In this document: one piece after another, positions 1 through 6,382 of the stretch
Position numbering within the stretch: position 1 is the stretch's first letter
How the letters are laid out: each line of letters begins with the position of its first letter
Assembly (NCBI GenBank): GCA_021795055.1
Contig: JAJYPW010000039.1
Span: 1-8,080, forward strand
DNA from: Thermoplasmata archaeon
GTDB lineage: Archaea; Thermoplasmatota; Thermoplasmata; Thermoplasmatales; Thermoplasmataceae
Length of the DNA: 8,080 nt
Direction: 5' to 3'
The notes under the pieces: generated by a model
What the model was told of the DNA's origin: nothing
Seen by the model: only the letters and a program-made list of their open reading frames with translations
Database searches by the model: none
Position numbers and translations under genes: made by a program

Positions 1-831
1 CGGAAGCTTCTTTATCGCCTGTGAAATTATTTTGATTGACTGCCTTATCTCCTCAACCCTCACCAGGTATCTGGCCAGATTATCGCCCTTTGTGGAGGTA
101 GGAATTTCAAAGTTTACCTTCGAATATGCAAGATAGGGCTCGGCTTTCCTGACGTCGTACTCAACGCCGCTTGCCCTCAGCATGTGGCCCGTCACGCCGT
201 ATTCTATGGCTACATTCTTATCAAGAACGCCGATTCCCTTGTTTCTGGATATAAAAATGTCGTTCTTTATGAAGAGGCCGTTAATCTCTTCCACCTTTTT
301 CGGCGCATCCTGAACAAACTTCTCGACTTCGTCTATTATCTTTTCGTTGAAGTCCTGGTACACCCCACCAATGCTGCAGTAATTTGTAAGCAACCTGCTG
401 CCACTGGCCTCCACGAAAATTGTCAGGATCGATTCCCTGAGATCAAAGCAGTAAAAGAAAGGAGTAAGCATTCCGAGTTCAAGGCCGAAGGCGGCAAGCC
501 AGATCAGGTGGGAAGCTATCCTGCTCAGTTCGGCCATAATTGTCCTTATCCATACTGCTCTTTCTGGCGGAAACACCCCAAGGAGTTTCTCTGCAGCCTC
601 AAGATAGCCCACTTCCATTCCGGGCGCACCGACGTAATCCATGCGGTCAAAATAGATGATGTTGTCACAGAAAAAGGTGTTCTCGCAAAGTTTCTCCGCG
701 TTCCTGTGAAGGTAGCCTATTACCGGTTCCACCTCGCGCACCATCTCGCCTTCCACTTTGGCTTTCAGCCTCAGCACTCCATGTGTGGATGGATGGTGCG
801 GCCCGATGTTAAGCTCAACCCAGTCTGACAT
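1..831 (-). CDS. nuoD: NADH dehydrogenase-like (complex I) subunit D, 49 kDa quinone-site subunit; 3' part outside window
   Basis: This is the subunit that, together with NuoB, forms the quinone-reducing site of complex I-type oxidoreductases on the cytoplasmic side of the membrane. The ATG is at 831-829 and the frame stays open to position 1, giving 277 residues, roughly the first two thirds of a usual 380-420 residue protein. Residues 10-21 read GPHHPSTHGVLR, the family signature. His17 and Tyr66 (in FDRMDYV) are 49 residues apart, the same spacing as the quinone-binding His and Tyr of the Thermus subunit. Further family blocks are IGYLHRNAEKL (38-48), ELSRIASHL (101-109), GALTPF-like GMLTPF (120-125) and GHMLRASGVEYDVRK (215-229). 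It starts two bases after the nuoC stop, so it is the fourth gene of the nuo transcript. No frameshift is visible. It could equally be named fpoD if the complex takes electrons from F420H2; the window does not show the electron-input subunits. Confidence 0.96.
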   Translation of the reverse strand, partial: MSDWVELNIGPHHPSTHGVLRLKAKVEGEMVREVEPVIGYLHRNAEKLCENTFFCDNIIYFDRMDYVGAPGMEVGYLEAAEKLLGVFPPERAVWIRTIMAELSRIASHLIWLAAFGLELGMLTPFFYCFDLRESILTIFVEASGSRLLTNYCSIGGVYQDFNEKIIDEVEKFVQDAPKKVEEINGLFIKNDIFISRNKGIGVLDKNVAIEYGVTGHMLRASGVEYDVRKAEPYLAYSKVNFEIPTSTKGDNLARYLVRVEEIRQSIKIISQAIKKLP

Positions 832-833
832 GG

Positions 834-1301
834 CTACCATCCGTCCCCGGGATCGAATGTGGCGTAATCCTCGCCCTCTTCGTCTACATTTATGTACTGC
901 ACGTTTTTCAGATCATAGTCCTTCCTAAGCGGGTGCCCCACCCAGTTCTCAGGAAGAAACATCCTCTTCAGGTTGGGATGGCCGATAAACCTTATACCGA
1001 CAAGGTCGTATTCCTCCCTTTCCTCCCAGTCTGCGCTTTTCCAGAGGGAAGTCACGCTTGGCACTTCGCTGTTGTACGTAACTGTCTTAACGGAAATGTA
1101 CTCATTCCTCTCAAAGGAATGAAGATGGTAAACCACCTCTATGAAATCCTTCCTGTCGACCCCTGTAATGAGCGAGAGGTGGATGTATCCTTCAGCCTTG
1201 AGCTTTGTGAGCGTGCCGATCAGGTCCTCCTTCCTGACCTTTATAATCCTCCTTCCGTCCTTTCCCCTCTCCTCACCCGGCTGAAATTCCATCATAGTCA
1301 C
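834..1301 (-). CDS. nuoC: NADH dehydrogenase-like (complex I) subunit C, 30 kDa subunit
   Basis: NuoC packs against NuoD in the peripheral arm of complex I and carries no cofactor itself. The protein is 155 residues, at the short end for the family but complete. Residues 91-130 hold the 30 kDa signature: [15 protein letters not shown] followed by [14 protein letters not shown] and GHPLRKDY. The N-terminal half (17-75) has the usual alternating strand/helix pattern with LxxLKxEGY and a TGVD turn. The start used is GTG at 1301-1299, which overlaps the nuoB stop (GTGA) and has the purine-rich GGGGAGAGG a few bases upstream. ATG codons at 1295 and 1292 are in frame, and AGGTGA sits 5 bases before the second, so the protein may be 152 residues long. 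NuoC and NuoD are separate here, not fused as in some enterobacteria. Confidence 0.95.
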   Translation of the reverse strand: MTMMEFQPGEERGKDGRRIIKVRKEDLIGTLTKLKAEGYIHLSLITGVDRKDFIEVVYHLHSFERNEYISVKTVTYNSEVPSVTSLWKSADWEEREEYDLVGIRFIGHPNLKRMFLPENWVGHPLRKDYDLKNVQYINVDEEGEDYATFDPGDGW

Positions 1302-1762
1302 CTGGTTGCCTCTCCCCTGATCTTCTTCTGCAGGGTTATTATTCCATAGGTCAATGCTTCCGGCGTCGGGGGGCAGCCAGGCACGTACACGTCAACCGGG
1401 ATTACCCTGTCGACCCCAAGCACTACTGAATATCCTTCCACATAAGGACCACCCTGTATAACGCAGACCCCCATTGCGATTACATATTTCGGGTAGGGCA
1501 TTTCATCATAGAGCCTCTTTACCCTTGGGGCCATCTTTTTGGTAACCGTCCCTGACACGATCATGAGGTCGCTTTGCCTTGGGGAATTCCTGAATATCTC
1601 GCTGCCGAACCTTGAAATATCAACTTTTGAAGCCTGTACAGCCATCATTTCAATCGCGCAGCAGGCCAGACCGAAAGTCAGGGGCCAAAGGGAATTGCTC
1701 CTGCCCCACTCAAGTGCCTTCTCGAGAGTGGTGGTCAGTATTCCCGGATCCCCGGTCTTCAT
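1298..1762 (-). CDS. nuoB: NADH dehydrogenase-like (complex I) subunit B, carries the terminal [4Fe-4S] cluster N2
   Basis: NuoB (20 kDa, PSST) holds the last iron-sulfur cluster before quinone. The 154-residue protein contains all four expected ligands: the adjacent pair Cys34-Cys35 in [11 protein letters not shown], Cys100 in [11 protein letters not shown] and Cys130 in [11 protein letters not shown]. The stretch [32 protein letters not shown] (48-79) is the other family hallmark. I chose the ATG at 1762-1760 because it overlaps the nuoA stop by ATGA, has GGAGTGG upstream, and puts the conserved helix near the N-terminus. The frame stays open back to 1882, but those extra 40 residues lie wholly inside nuoA and do not resemble NuoB. 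The residue count, cluster ligands and context leave little doubt. Confidence 0.96.
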   Translation of the reverse strand: MKTGDPGILTTTLEKALEWGRSNSLWPLTFGLACCAIEMMAVQASKVDISRFGSEIFRNSPRQSDLMIVSGTVTKKMAPRVKRLYDEMPYPKYVIAMGVCVIQGGPYVEGYSVVLGVDRVIPVDVYVPGCPPTPEALTYGIITLQKKIRGEATR

Positions 1763-2196
1763 CTCGACCACTCCATGTATTTTTCCTTGAACGCATAATA
1801 GACCACGAATACTGGCATTGCCAGGAATATTATCGTTTCTGCGAAGGGAATGAATCCCAGGGCCTTGAAATTGAAGGCCCATGGAAAGAGAAGTATCATA
1901 TCAATGTCAAAGAGAATGAATAGCAAAAGGATCACATAATATTGAATGCTTATGAAATTCCCCTTGTACCCCCGGGAGACCTCCCCTGACTCGTATGGGT
2001 CGAGATATGCACTATCCCTCACTGGCGGGGCGCCCTCGTTCGCAAGCCTGGACATCACGTCATTGAGCTTTAGCGAAATGTGCTTCCTCCGGTCATATCT
2101 TGCCTCTCCAATGGAGGGCAGGATTGAGAAAAGCGCAACCATAGCCAGGATAAGGATAACCAGGACGAATCCTACAGCTATGTAATCCGAGAGCAT
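1759..2196 (-). CDS. nuoA: NADH dehydrogenase-like (complex I) subunit A, membrane subunit
   Basis: NuoA is a small three-helix subunit at the junction between the quinone site and the membrane arm. The 145-residue product has hydrophobic segments at about residues 5-28, 83-105 and 114-136. The loop after helix 1 contains DPYESG (66-71), matching the conserved ESG turn, and helix 2 ends in [14 protein letters not shown] (95-108), matching the family FDxExxxLxPW block. The position that is usually Glu in that block is Asp99 here. This is the first gene of the nuo run: a TATA-like box lies 26-27 bp before the ATG with no obvious Shine-Dalgarno, suggesting a leaderless mRNA. The stop overlaps nuoB by four bases. 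Confidence 0.94.
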   Translation of the reverse strand: MLSDYIAVGFVLVILILAMVALFSILPSIGEARYDRRKHISLKLNDVMSRLANEGAPPVRDSAYLDPYESGEVSRGYKGNFISIQYYVILLLFILFDIDMILLFPWAFNFKALGFIPFAETIIFLAMPVFVVYYAFKEKYMEWSR

Positions 2197-2217
2197 TTCG
2201 GTTCTGGATTTCTAGAC

Positions 2218-2227
2218 AATATTTAAT
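2218..2227 (-). promoter_or_regulatory. Proximal TATA-like box for the nuo operon (leaderless)
   Basis: On the minus strand this reads ATTAAATATT. Its centre is about 26 bp before the nuoA ATG at 2196, the spacing expected if transcription begins at the start codon itself. The lack of a Shine-Dalgarno before nuoA fits a leaderless transcript. No transcription start is proven by sequence alone. Confidence 0.6.
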
Positions 2228-2272
2228 GGTTTATCGGAGCTTTGATTTAGCCTGTCAGCGGTTAAACACGAG

Positions 2273-2280
2273 TTTATAAA
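2273..2280 (-). promoter_or_regulatory. Distal TATA-like box upstream of nuoA
   Basis: TTTATAAA, a perfect palindrome, lies about 80 bp before nuoA. If used on the minus strand it would start a transcript near 2251 with a leader of about 55 bases. It is a second candidate promoter for the nuo operon; the proximal box fits the leaderless pattern of the other genes better. On the plus strand it has no plausible gene downstream. Confidence 0.3.
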
Positions 2281-2375
2281 ACTGCGCCCTAACAGAGCTC
2301 CAATTCATATTCTAAACATCCGGTACTGACCATCATCTACTGTATAATCAAAAATTTGGAATTTAAATATTCGTT

Positions 2376-2399
2376 AGGATCGGCAGAGATTGCGATCCT
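2376..2399. repeat. Inverted repeat, 7-bp arms with 10-base loop
   Basis: The arms AGGATCG (2376-2382) and CGATCCT (2393-2399) are perfectly complementary around a 10-base loop. It abuts the neighbouring inverted repeat at 2400-2421 with no base between them. It is part of the probable gatE 3' structure. Confidence 0.75.
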
Positions 2400-2421
2400 G
2401 CCTGAAACCATTTCCTCAGGC
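2400..2421. repeat. Inverted repeat over the gatE stop codon, 6-bp arms with 10-base loop
   Basis: The arms GCCTGA (2400-2405) and TCAGGC (2416-2421) are perfectly complementary around a 10-base loop. The gatE stop (2418-2416 on the minus strand) lies within the first arm in transcript order, so a hairpin would place the stop in its stem. An inner GAAA/TTTC pairing is possible as an alternative fold. Confidence 0.7.
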
Positions 2422-4248
2422 TCTTCCACCGCTAGATTTCTTTTCCTGATCTTTCAGGCTGCCCAGCAACCTGCTCAGCGCCTGGGCGTTGATGGGCCTT
2501 CCGGTTTCCTTTCTTATCCTGGCAATAATCTGAGACTGGCTCATACCGGGGTCCAAGCTTGACAGTATTTGCCTGAGTTCCTCCTCGGACAGTGGGTAAA
2601 TGAGGGGCGATGCCTTCACCTCCTCAAACGAGGCACCACGTGAGCACATTGCAAGCATGGTTTCCACGCTCTCCCTCTTCAATCCCTTCTCCTTTGCCAG
2701 GCGGAAGGTACTTACCAAGTCATGATAGGCGATCGGCCCCGAAGTCCTTTCAAGCTCCGGGATGGTCTGGAGAAGTACCCTTGCCGTAAGCCTGGGATCG
2801 TCAATTATCGAGTTTAGTTCCAGGAACGGCCCGGACTTGAATTCATTCACCAGTACCTCGGAATCCTGGCTTGAAATGCCATATTGCCTGGTAAGTCTCT
2901 CCACGAGGCTCCTCATGTCCTCCAGCGGGCCCATTGCTTTTGCAGTGTGGAGTACGGGAACAAGGTCAATGAGTGGTATATCGGTTTCAGGATACATCCT
3001 TTCTCCTCCTGGCATTGGACGCAGGAAATGCGTGGTTCCATCTTCCGATACCGATCTTGTTTCGGAAAAGTCCAGATCTGCGATTTTGGAAAGCCTGTTC
3101 TGGATTTCTTTTGACAGTACGTGGATCAGATCCGGCTGGGTCATTACGATCATGAAGGCATCCCCCTCGCCCGGCTTAAGCAGAGCCCTGATCTTCTCAA
3201 GCTCATCATTTTCAATGCCATATCCGGGTAACTCGTCTGAATGAAGCAGTCCTTTTACGCCGAAGAGCTTCACCAGGTCGGCGGTTTCCCTGCCCAGCCT
3301 GAATTCCCCCTTCTTCAGAAGTCCGTCCATGCCCTTCAACAGGGAGCAGTAAGCGATCTTACCTGAACTGGCCTCGCCCAGTATGACCTTGGATTTAGTG
3401 TTCCTGAAAATCTCGGAACAGTTTATTAATTTTATATTATAGGCTCTTCCTGGATTTCTAGAGTTAAGCACTGACACTGCCTGGGCAAGGGATGTCTGCC
3501 TGCCTATCTCGCTCCTAATGCCATCACCTATGAGCGAGAGCTTGGAAACGCCCTTGATTTCTACCCTTCCGTATCCCAGTGAAATGTTCACGTCCTGCCG
3601 GATGGCCTCAGCAGATCGCTTAAAGTGACCTGCGCTTGCCACTATGAAGCTTATCATCCTGGCTGCTTCGACAGCATGATCAGCATCCCTGATATCTGGC
3701 TCGGTAGCTATCTCTAGCAGAGGGATTCCAAGCCTGTCAAGCCCGAATACAGCCTTCCTGCCATCTTCCGATATCCTACGAGCAGAGTCTTCCTCGAGGC
3801 AGATAGTCGATATTCTCACTATTCCGCTGGAAGTCGCTGCGCCCCCGCCGGTGGCAACGAGAGAGGTTCTCTGGAATCCCGAGGTGTTTGACCCGTCGAC
3901 CACTATTTTCCTCATCACGCTAAGGTGATCGAAGACGCTGGAACCAAATGTCCTGGCCACCCTCACAGCAGTGATAAGTGCGTCCTGGTTGATGGCGTGC
4001 GGCGGGTCCTCGTCCATCTCGACAAGGCATGAATTGTCCGAGACGTTGTAGTGGAATTCCCTGTCCCTTTCCTTCTCGTAATAAGCAGCCCTGTCCGTTG
4101 CCCCCATCTCTCCGGATACGAGAGAAAGCTTCCTGGCGAATGTTGAAATTGACTCTTTTTCAGCCTCATTGCCGCAGCGGCAGAACAGCTTACCGGTGTC
4201 AAGCTGCATGTGTATTTCCAGTCCTATTTTAATCGGATTTGAGTTCAA
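2416..4248 (-). CDS. gatE: Glutamyl-tRNA(Gln) amidotransferase subunit E (archaeal)
   Basis: GatE binds Glu-tRNA(Gln), phosphorylates its glutamyl group with ATP and transfers ammonia supplied by GatD, giving Gln-tRNA(Gln) in the cytoplasm. The protein has 610 residues, close to the usual archaeal length. The N-terminal GatB/E kinase domain shows KIGLEIHMQL (7-16), LFCRCG (21-26) with a likely zinc-site cysteine pair, MRKIVVDGSNTSGFQRTSL (112-130), LEEDSAR (151-157), RLGIPLLEIATEPDI (172-186) and RQDVNISL (217-224). The GatE-specific AspRS-like insertion occupies about 275-410, followed by RMYPETDIP (417-425) and a helical YqeY-like tail that ends near DPGMSQSQIIARIRKETG. The start is TTG at 4248-4246: it overlaps the gatD stop, no in-frame ATG lies before the conserved KIGLEIH block, and GGGAGG stands eight bases upstream. 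The gene is intact and cotranslated with gatD. Confidence 0.97.
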   Translation of the reverse strand: MNSNPIKIGLEIHMQLDTGKLFCRCGNEAEKESISTFARKLSLVSGEMGATDRAAYYEKERDREFHYNVSDNSCLVEMDEDPPHAINQDALITAVRVARTFGSSVFDHLSVMRKIVVDGSNTSGFQRTSLVATGGGAATSSGIVRISTICLEEDSARRISEDGRKAVFGLDRLGIPLLEIATEPDIRDADHAVEAARMISFIVASAGHFKRSAEAIRQDVNISLGYGRVEIKGVSKLSLIGDGIRSEIGRQTSLAQAVSVLNSRNPGRAYNIKLINCSEIFRNTKSKVILGEASSGKIAYCSLLKGMDGLLKKGEFRLGRETADLVKLFGVKGLLHSDELPGYGIENDELEKIRALLKPGEGDAFMIVMTQPDLIHVLSKEIQNRLSKIADLDFSETRSVSEDGTTHFLRPMPGGERMYPETDIPLIDLVPVLHTAKAMGPLEDMRSLVERLTRQYGISSQDSEVLVNEFKSGPFLELNSIIDDPRLTARVLLQTIPELERTSGPIAYHDLVSTFRLAKEKGLKRESVETMLAMCSRGASFEEVKASPLIYPLSEEELRQILSSLDPGMSQSQIIARIRKETGRPINAQALSRLLGSLKDQEKKSSGGRA

Positions 4249-5456
4249 TTCAACAGCCTCCCGCTGATCTCTCCCCGTAGGGATTTCATCATGGTTTCAC
4301 CAAAGTCTTCACCATGATTCGCAAGGACGTACATGGCCTTGGTGAATGCCACCTCGGGTAGAATGTCCCCGGCTGAAATTACCCCTGCATTCTTCAGTTC
4401 CCTTCCTGTTGAATAGATATTGAGATTGACATTTCCCTGCAGGCACTGAGAAGTCATGACAACATGCACTCCGTCCCTGGTTATTTCCCTGATTTCCGAG
4501 ATGATGGCCTCTGAAACGTGCCCGAGGCCGGTTCCCATCACCACCAGAGCCTTCTTCTTTTCGGCAATCCTTGAAAGGATGCCAGATTCCATACCCGGAT
4601 AGAAATATATCAGGGCAACCCTGTCATCCAACTTGGCGTTAAGCACGGTTTCATCTGCTGCCGGCCGGAATCTCCCTAGAATGGAAACTTTGCCGTTCCT
4701 TATGTCGGCAAGCCCGCCGCCATCAATATCTCTTATGGCATCCCTCCTGGAGGTATGCATCTTCCTGCTTCTCGTTGCCCTGATGAGCCTTTCAGAAAGA
4801 TCCGACCGTGAATCATGCATGCATATGGACACTTCACCCACGTTTAGTGATGAAAATGAGATGGCTGAACGAATATTTTCGAACGCATCGCTGCTTGGTC
4901 TGTCCGGGGATCTCTGTGATCCGGTGAAGATGATCGACTTTGATTGCTTCTCGAACATGAACGAGAGCGCTGACGCGCTGTAGGTCATGGTATCTGTGCC
5001 GTGAAGAATAATTACATGATTGCCTCTGTCCAGTTCCTTCCTGGCGTGCTCAGCCATGAGAATCCACTTTTCCGGGGTAACGTTTTCGCTGAGTATGTTG
5101 TCTATCACCCTGGTGCCAAGTTTTTCTCTGATTTCAGCTTCGCCCAGCAGCGAGGAGATATCATAATGGGGTTTCACTGCCCCTGTTGTATAATCGACCC
5201 GGCTGGCTATGGTACCGCCTGTGGCAAGCAACATTACACCACCGGAAATTTCCCGCTCACCGCTTCGCTCCTCCGAGGGTCTGTTCGCTGGGGTGACGGA
5301 CAAATACTCTGCCCGGTCATCGGATAGGGCAACGTTGTATCCGCTTTTCAATTTGACCGTGATAATGCCGTTTTCATGGCTGATGAATGTTCCCTCTATT
5401 TCCACGTTGTTGTATGACAGCCTGACCCTGTCGCCGAAGCTGGCCTTCTCTTTCAC
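4245..5456 (-). CDS. gatD: Glutamyl-tRNA(Gln) amidotransferase subunit D (archaeal, asparaginase-like)
   Basis: GatD hydrolyses glutamine (or asparagine) to supply ammonia to GatE. The product has 403 residues in this frame. Residues 5-55 form the small N-terminal beta domain typical of GatD, with GDRVRLSYNNVEIEG and VKLKSGYNVAL; 73-403 is an asparaginase-fold domain. The family's catalytic set is present: Thr82 in ATGGTIAS, Thr154 and Asp155 in HGTDTM, and Lys232 in RKMHTSRRDA. GSQRSPDRPSSDA (179-191) is another GatD block. The start is uncertain. GTG at 5456 is the first conventional start codon in frame and has a TATA-like box 25-26 bp upstream (leaderless model), yet a strong GGAGG lies further up and would suit an ATT at 5483. 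No stop separates the two, so the protein could be nine residues longer. The last bases overlap gatE. Confidence 0.96.
   Translation of the reverse strand: MKEKASFGDRVRLSYNNVEIEGTFISHENGIITVKLKSGYNVALSDDRAEYLSVTPANRPSEERSGEREISGGVMLLATGGTIASRVDYTTGAVKPHYDISSLLGEAEIREKLGTRVIDNILSENVTPEKWILMAEHARKELDRGNHVIILHGTDTMTYSASALSFMFEKQSKSIIFTGSQRSPDRPSSDAFENIRSAISFSSLNVGEVSICMHDSRSDLSERLIRATRSRKMHTSRRDAIRDIDGGGLADIRNGKVSILGRFRPAADETVLNAKLDDRVALIYFYPGMESGILSRIAEKKKALVVMGTGLGHVSEAIISEIREITRDGVHVVMTSQCLQGNVNLNIYSTGRELKNAGVISAGDILPEVAFTKAMYVLANHGEDFGETMMKSLRGEISGRLLN
4257..4262 (-). promoter_or_regulatory. Shine-Dalgarno that decides the gatE TTG start
   Basis: GGGAGG lies in the last codons of gatD, eight bases before TTG at 4248. 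The gatE frame has no ATG or GTG between this site and the conserved start of the protein, so the pair TTG plus this site explains how gatE is initiated. Confidence 0.75.
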
Positions 5457-5477
5457 TTTCAGTGGAATGGTCTTTAC

Positions 5478-5485
5478 TTTAATTA
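5478..5485 (-). promoter_or_regulatory. TATA-like box for leaderless gatD transcription
   Basis: TAATTAAA on the minus strand is centred about 25.5 bp before the gatD GTG at 5456, the same distance as the boxes before the acyl-CoA dehydrogenase and tnpB genes. It would give gatDE its own transcript, starting at the GTG. Confidence 0.45.
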
Positions 5486-5496
5486 CATGATCCTCC
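5483..5496 (-). promoter_or_regulatory. Strong Shine-Dalgarno followed by ATG-TAA, upstream of gatD
   Basis: The minus strand reads GGAGGATCATGTAA: a near-ideal archaeal ribosome binding site, then ATG (5488-5486) followed at once by a stop. The ATG is out of frame with gatD. An in-frame ATT at 5483 is eight bases from GGAGG, the same spacing as in gatE. Whether this is a start-stop element, a relic or the true initiation signal cannot be settled from sequence. Confidence 0.5.
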
Positions 5497-5575
5497 TTTA
5501 TGGCGAACTTGGTACCTCAGGTCGTAAGCTGCGGCGGAATCAGATCTTATGGATTTCCCGGTGCACGAATTCAGG

Positions 5576-6382
5576 TCATACCAGCCTGGACTGTCCTGTG
5601 GAAGGCCTTTCGGAGTCCAGCATTTCCATAAGGGAAAGCGCATTCCTTGGCGCATTGCCCTCTGGGTGATTGTTGAAAAAGATGTACACGTCCTCGAAAC
5701 TCGATTTGTCCCTGTTTACCATGCCTGCAATTTCCTCCAGTTCTGCTTGGGAATAGTCGTAGAGATACCTTGACAGGCCGGCGCTTACGTCATTCCATAA
5801 TCGTGAGTTCCTTCCGTGCAGCCTGATATATGCACTCCTGCCTCGCTGGTGGATTTGCTTGATCCTATTGTTCGGGCTGTCCACACTCACTATGTTTACT
5901 TCCCACCCTTCAGATCGTTTTTCTAGGTATTCCTGAAATCCCTCGTGCTGGGACCTGATTTCCAGGAACTTCCCACTGACATTGATGGATTCCATGAAAC
6001 TTCCGATTTTCTCAACCCAGATCTCATCAGCCGAAGGCGGAAGCTGTAACAGCACACCAGCCAGTTGGCCTGCATTCCTGATCGGATCAATGCAGTTGTA
6101 TGAGAATAACCCCGTTATTTCCTGAAGTTCGGGTTCCTTGATAGAGCCAAGCCTGTGTGATATATCTCGCGGCACTTTCAGCATGTACATGAAATTCCTG
6201 ACTCCATGGGTTTTTCTCACCCAGTTCTCCACCGTACCTCTCGAAGGAATTGCGTAAAAGGTGGTGTTGATCTCAACTGTCGGGAAATGGGAAGAATAAA
6301 AGCTTAACTTGTCTACCCTGCTGTTTCTATAAAAAGACAGCCAGTCCGGATAAGAATACCCTGAGCATCCAATGCGGATCAT
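5576..6382 (-). CDS. DUF72 (YecE-like) TIM-barrel protein of unknown function
   Basis: The 268-residue product is a full-length DUF72 protein, a cytoplasmic TIM-barrel family found in bacteria and archaea whose reaction is not established. The recognisable blocks are IGCSGYSYPDWLSFY (4-18), FPTVEINTTFYAIPS (33-47) with ENW (52-54), a KVPRDISH strand-turn (69-76), LAGVLLQLPPS (108-117), AYIRLHGRN followed by W (184-196) and VYIFFNNHPEGNAPRNALSLMEML (232-255). The ATG at 6382 overlaps the stop of the acyl-CoA dehydrogenase gene as ATGA, so the two genes are very likely cotranscribed and translationally coupled, with AAGG as a weak ribosome site. There is no signal peptide or membrane segment. 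A gap of 119 bases separates it from gatD, so cotranscription with gatDE is possible but not shown. The family call is firm, the function open. Confidence 0.93.
   Translation of the reverse strand: MIRIGCSGYSYPDWLSFYRNSRVDKLSFYSSHFPTVEINTTFYAIPSRGTVENWVRKTHGVRNFMYMLKVPRDISHRLGSIKEPELQEITGLFSYNCIDPIRNAGQLAGVLLQLPPSADEIWVEKIGSFMESINVSGKFLEIRSQHEGFQEYLEKRSEGWEVNIVSVDSPNNRIKQIHQRGRSAYIRLHGRNSRLWNDVSAGLSRYLYDYSQAELEEIAGMVNRDKSSFEDVYIFFNNHPEGNAPRNALSLMEMLDSERPSTGQSRLV

Larger units (their letters stand above)
2350..2421 (-). terminator. Probable 3' end of the gatDE transcript: two hairpins then T-run
   Basis: Reading along the minus strand, the gatE stop codon lies inside a first inverted repeat (2421-2400), a second follows directly (2399-2376), and an AT-rich stretch leads to a run of five T at 2354-2350. 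Archaeal RNA polymerase terminates mainly at T-runs, and hairpins are not required. The hairpins may instead protect the 3' end of the mRNA. The stretch separates gatE from nuoA, where a new promoter begins. Confidence 0.5.

Noticed and set aside
184..828. Plus-strand open frame of 214 codons
   Set aside because: It lies entirely antisense to nuoD, which has clear family motifs in the opposite frame; the predicted protein resembles nothing known.
933..1349. Plus-strand open frame antisense to nuoC
   Set aside because: nuoC on the minus strand carries the 30 kDa signature; this frame is its shadow.
2289..2336. Tiny minus-strand frame of 15 codons (starting MMVSTGC) between gatE and nuoA, about 30 bp after an AT-rich box
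   Set aside because: Too short to judge, not followed by a structure that would make it a leader peptide, and its stop is far from nuoA; likely chance.
2356..2562. Plus-strand frame of 68 codons after a TTTAAATAT box
   Set aside because: The frame runs mostly antisense to the end of gatE, and the AT-rich box is better explained as part of the gatE 3' region.
2762..3244. Plus-strand open frame of 160 codons inside gatE
   Set aside because: Serine-rich shadow translation of an intact gatE; no motif or ribosome site supports it.
4633..4983. Plus-strand open frame of 116 codons inside gatD
   Set aside because: Antisense to the catalytic domain of gatD, including the RKMHTSRRDA block; not a separate gene.
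5457..5575. Possible small gene or RNA between DUF72 and gatD
   Set aside because: No open frame with a start, no stable repeat and no TATA box besides the one assigned to gatD were found in these 119 bases.
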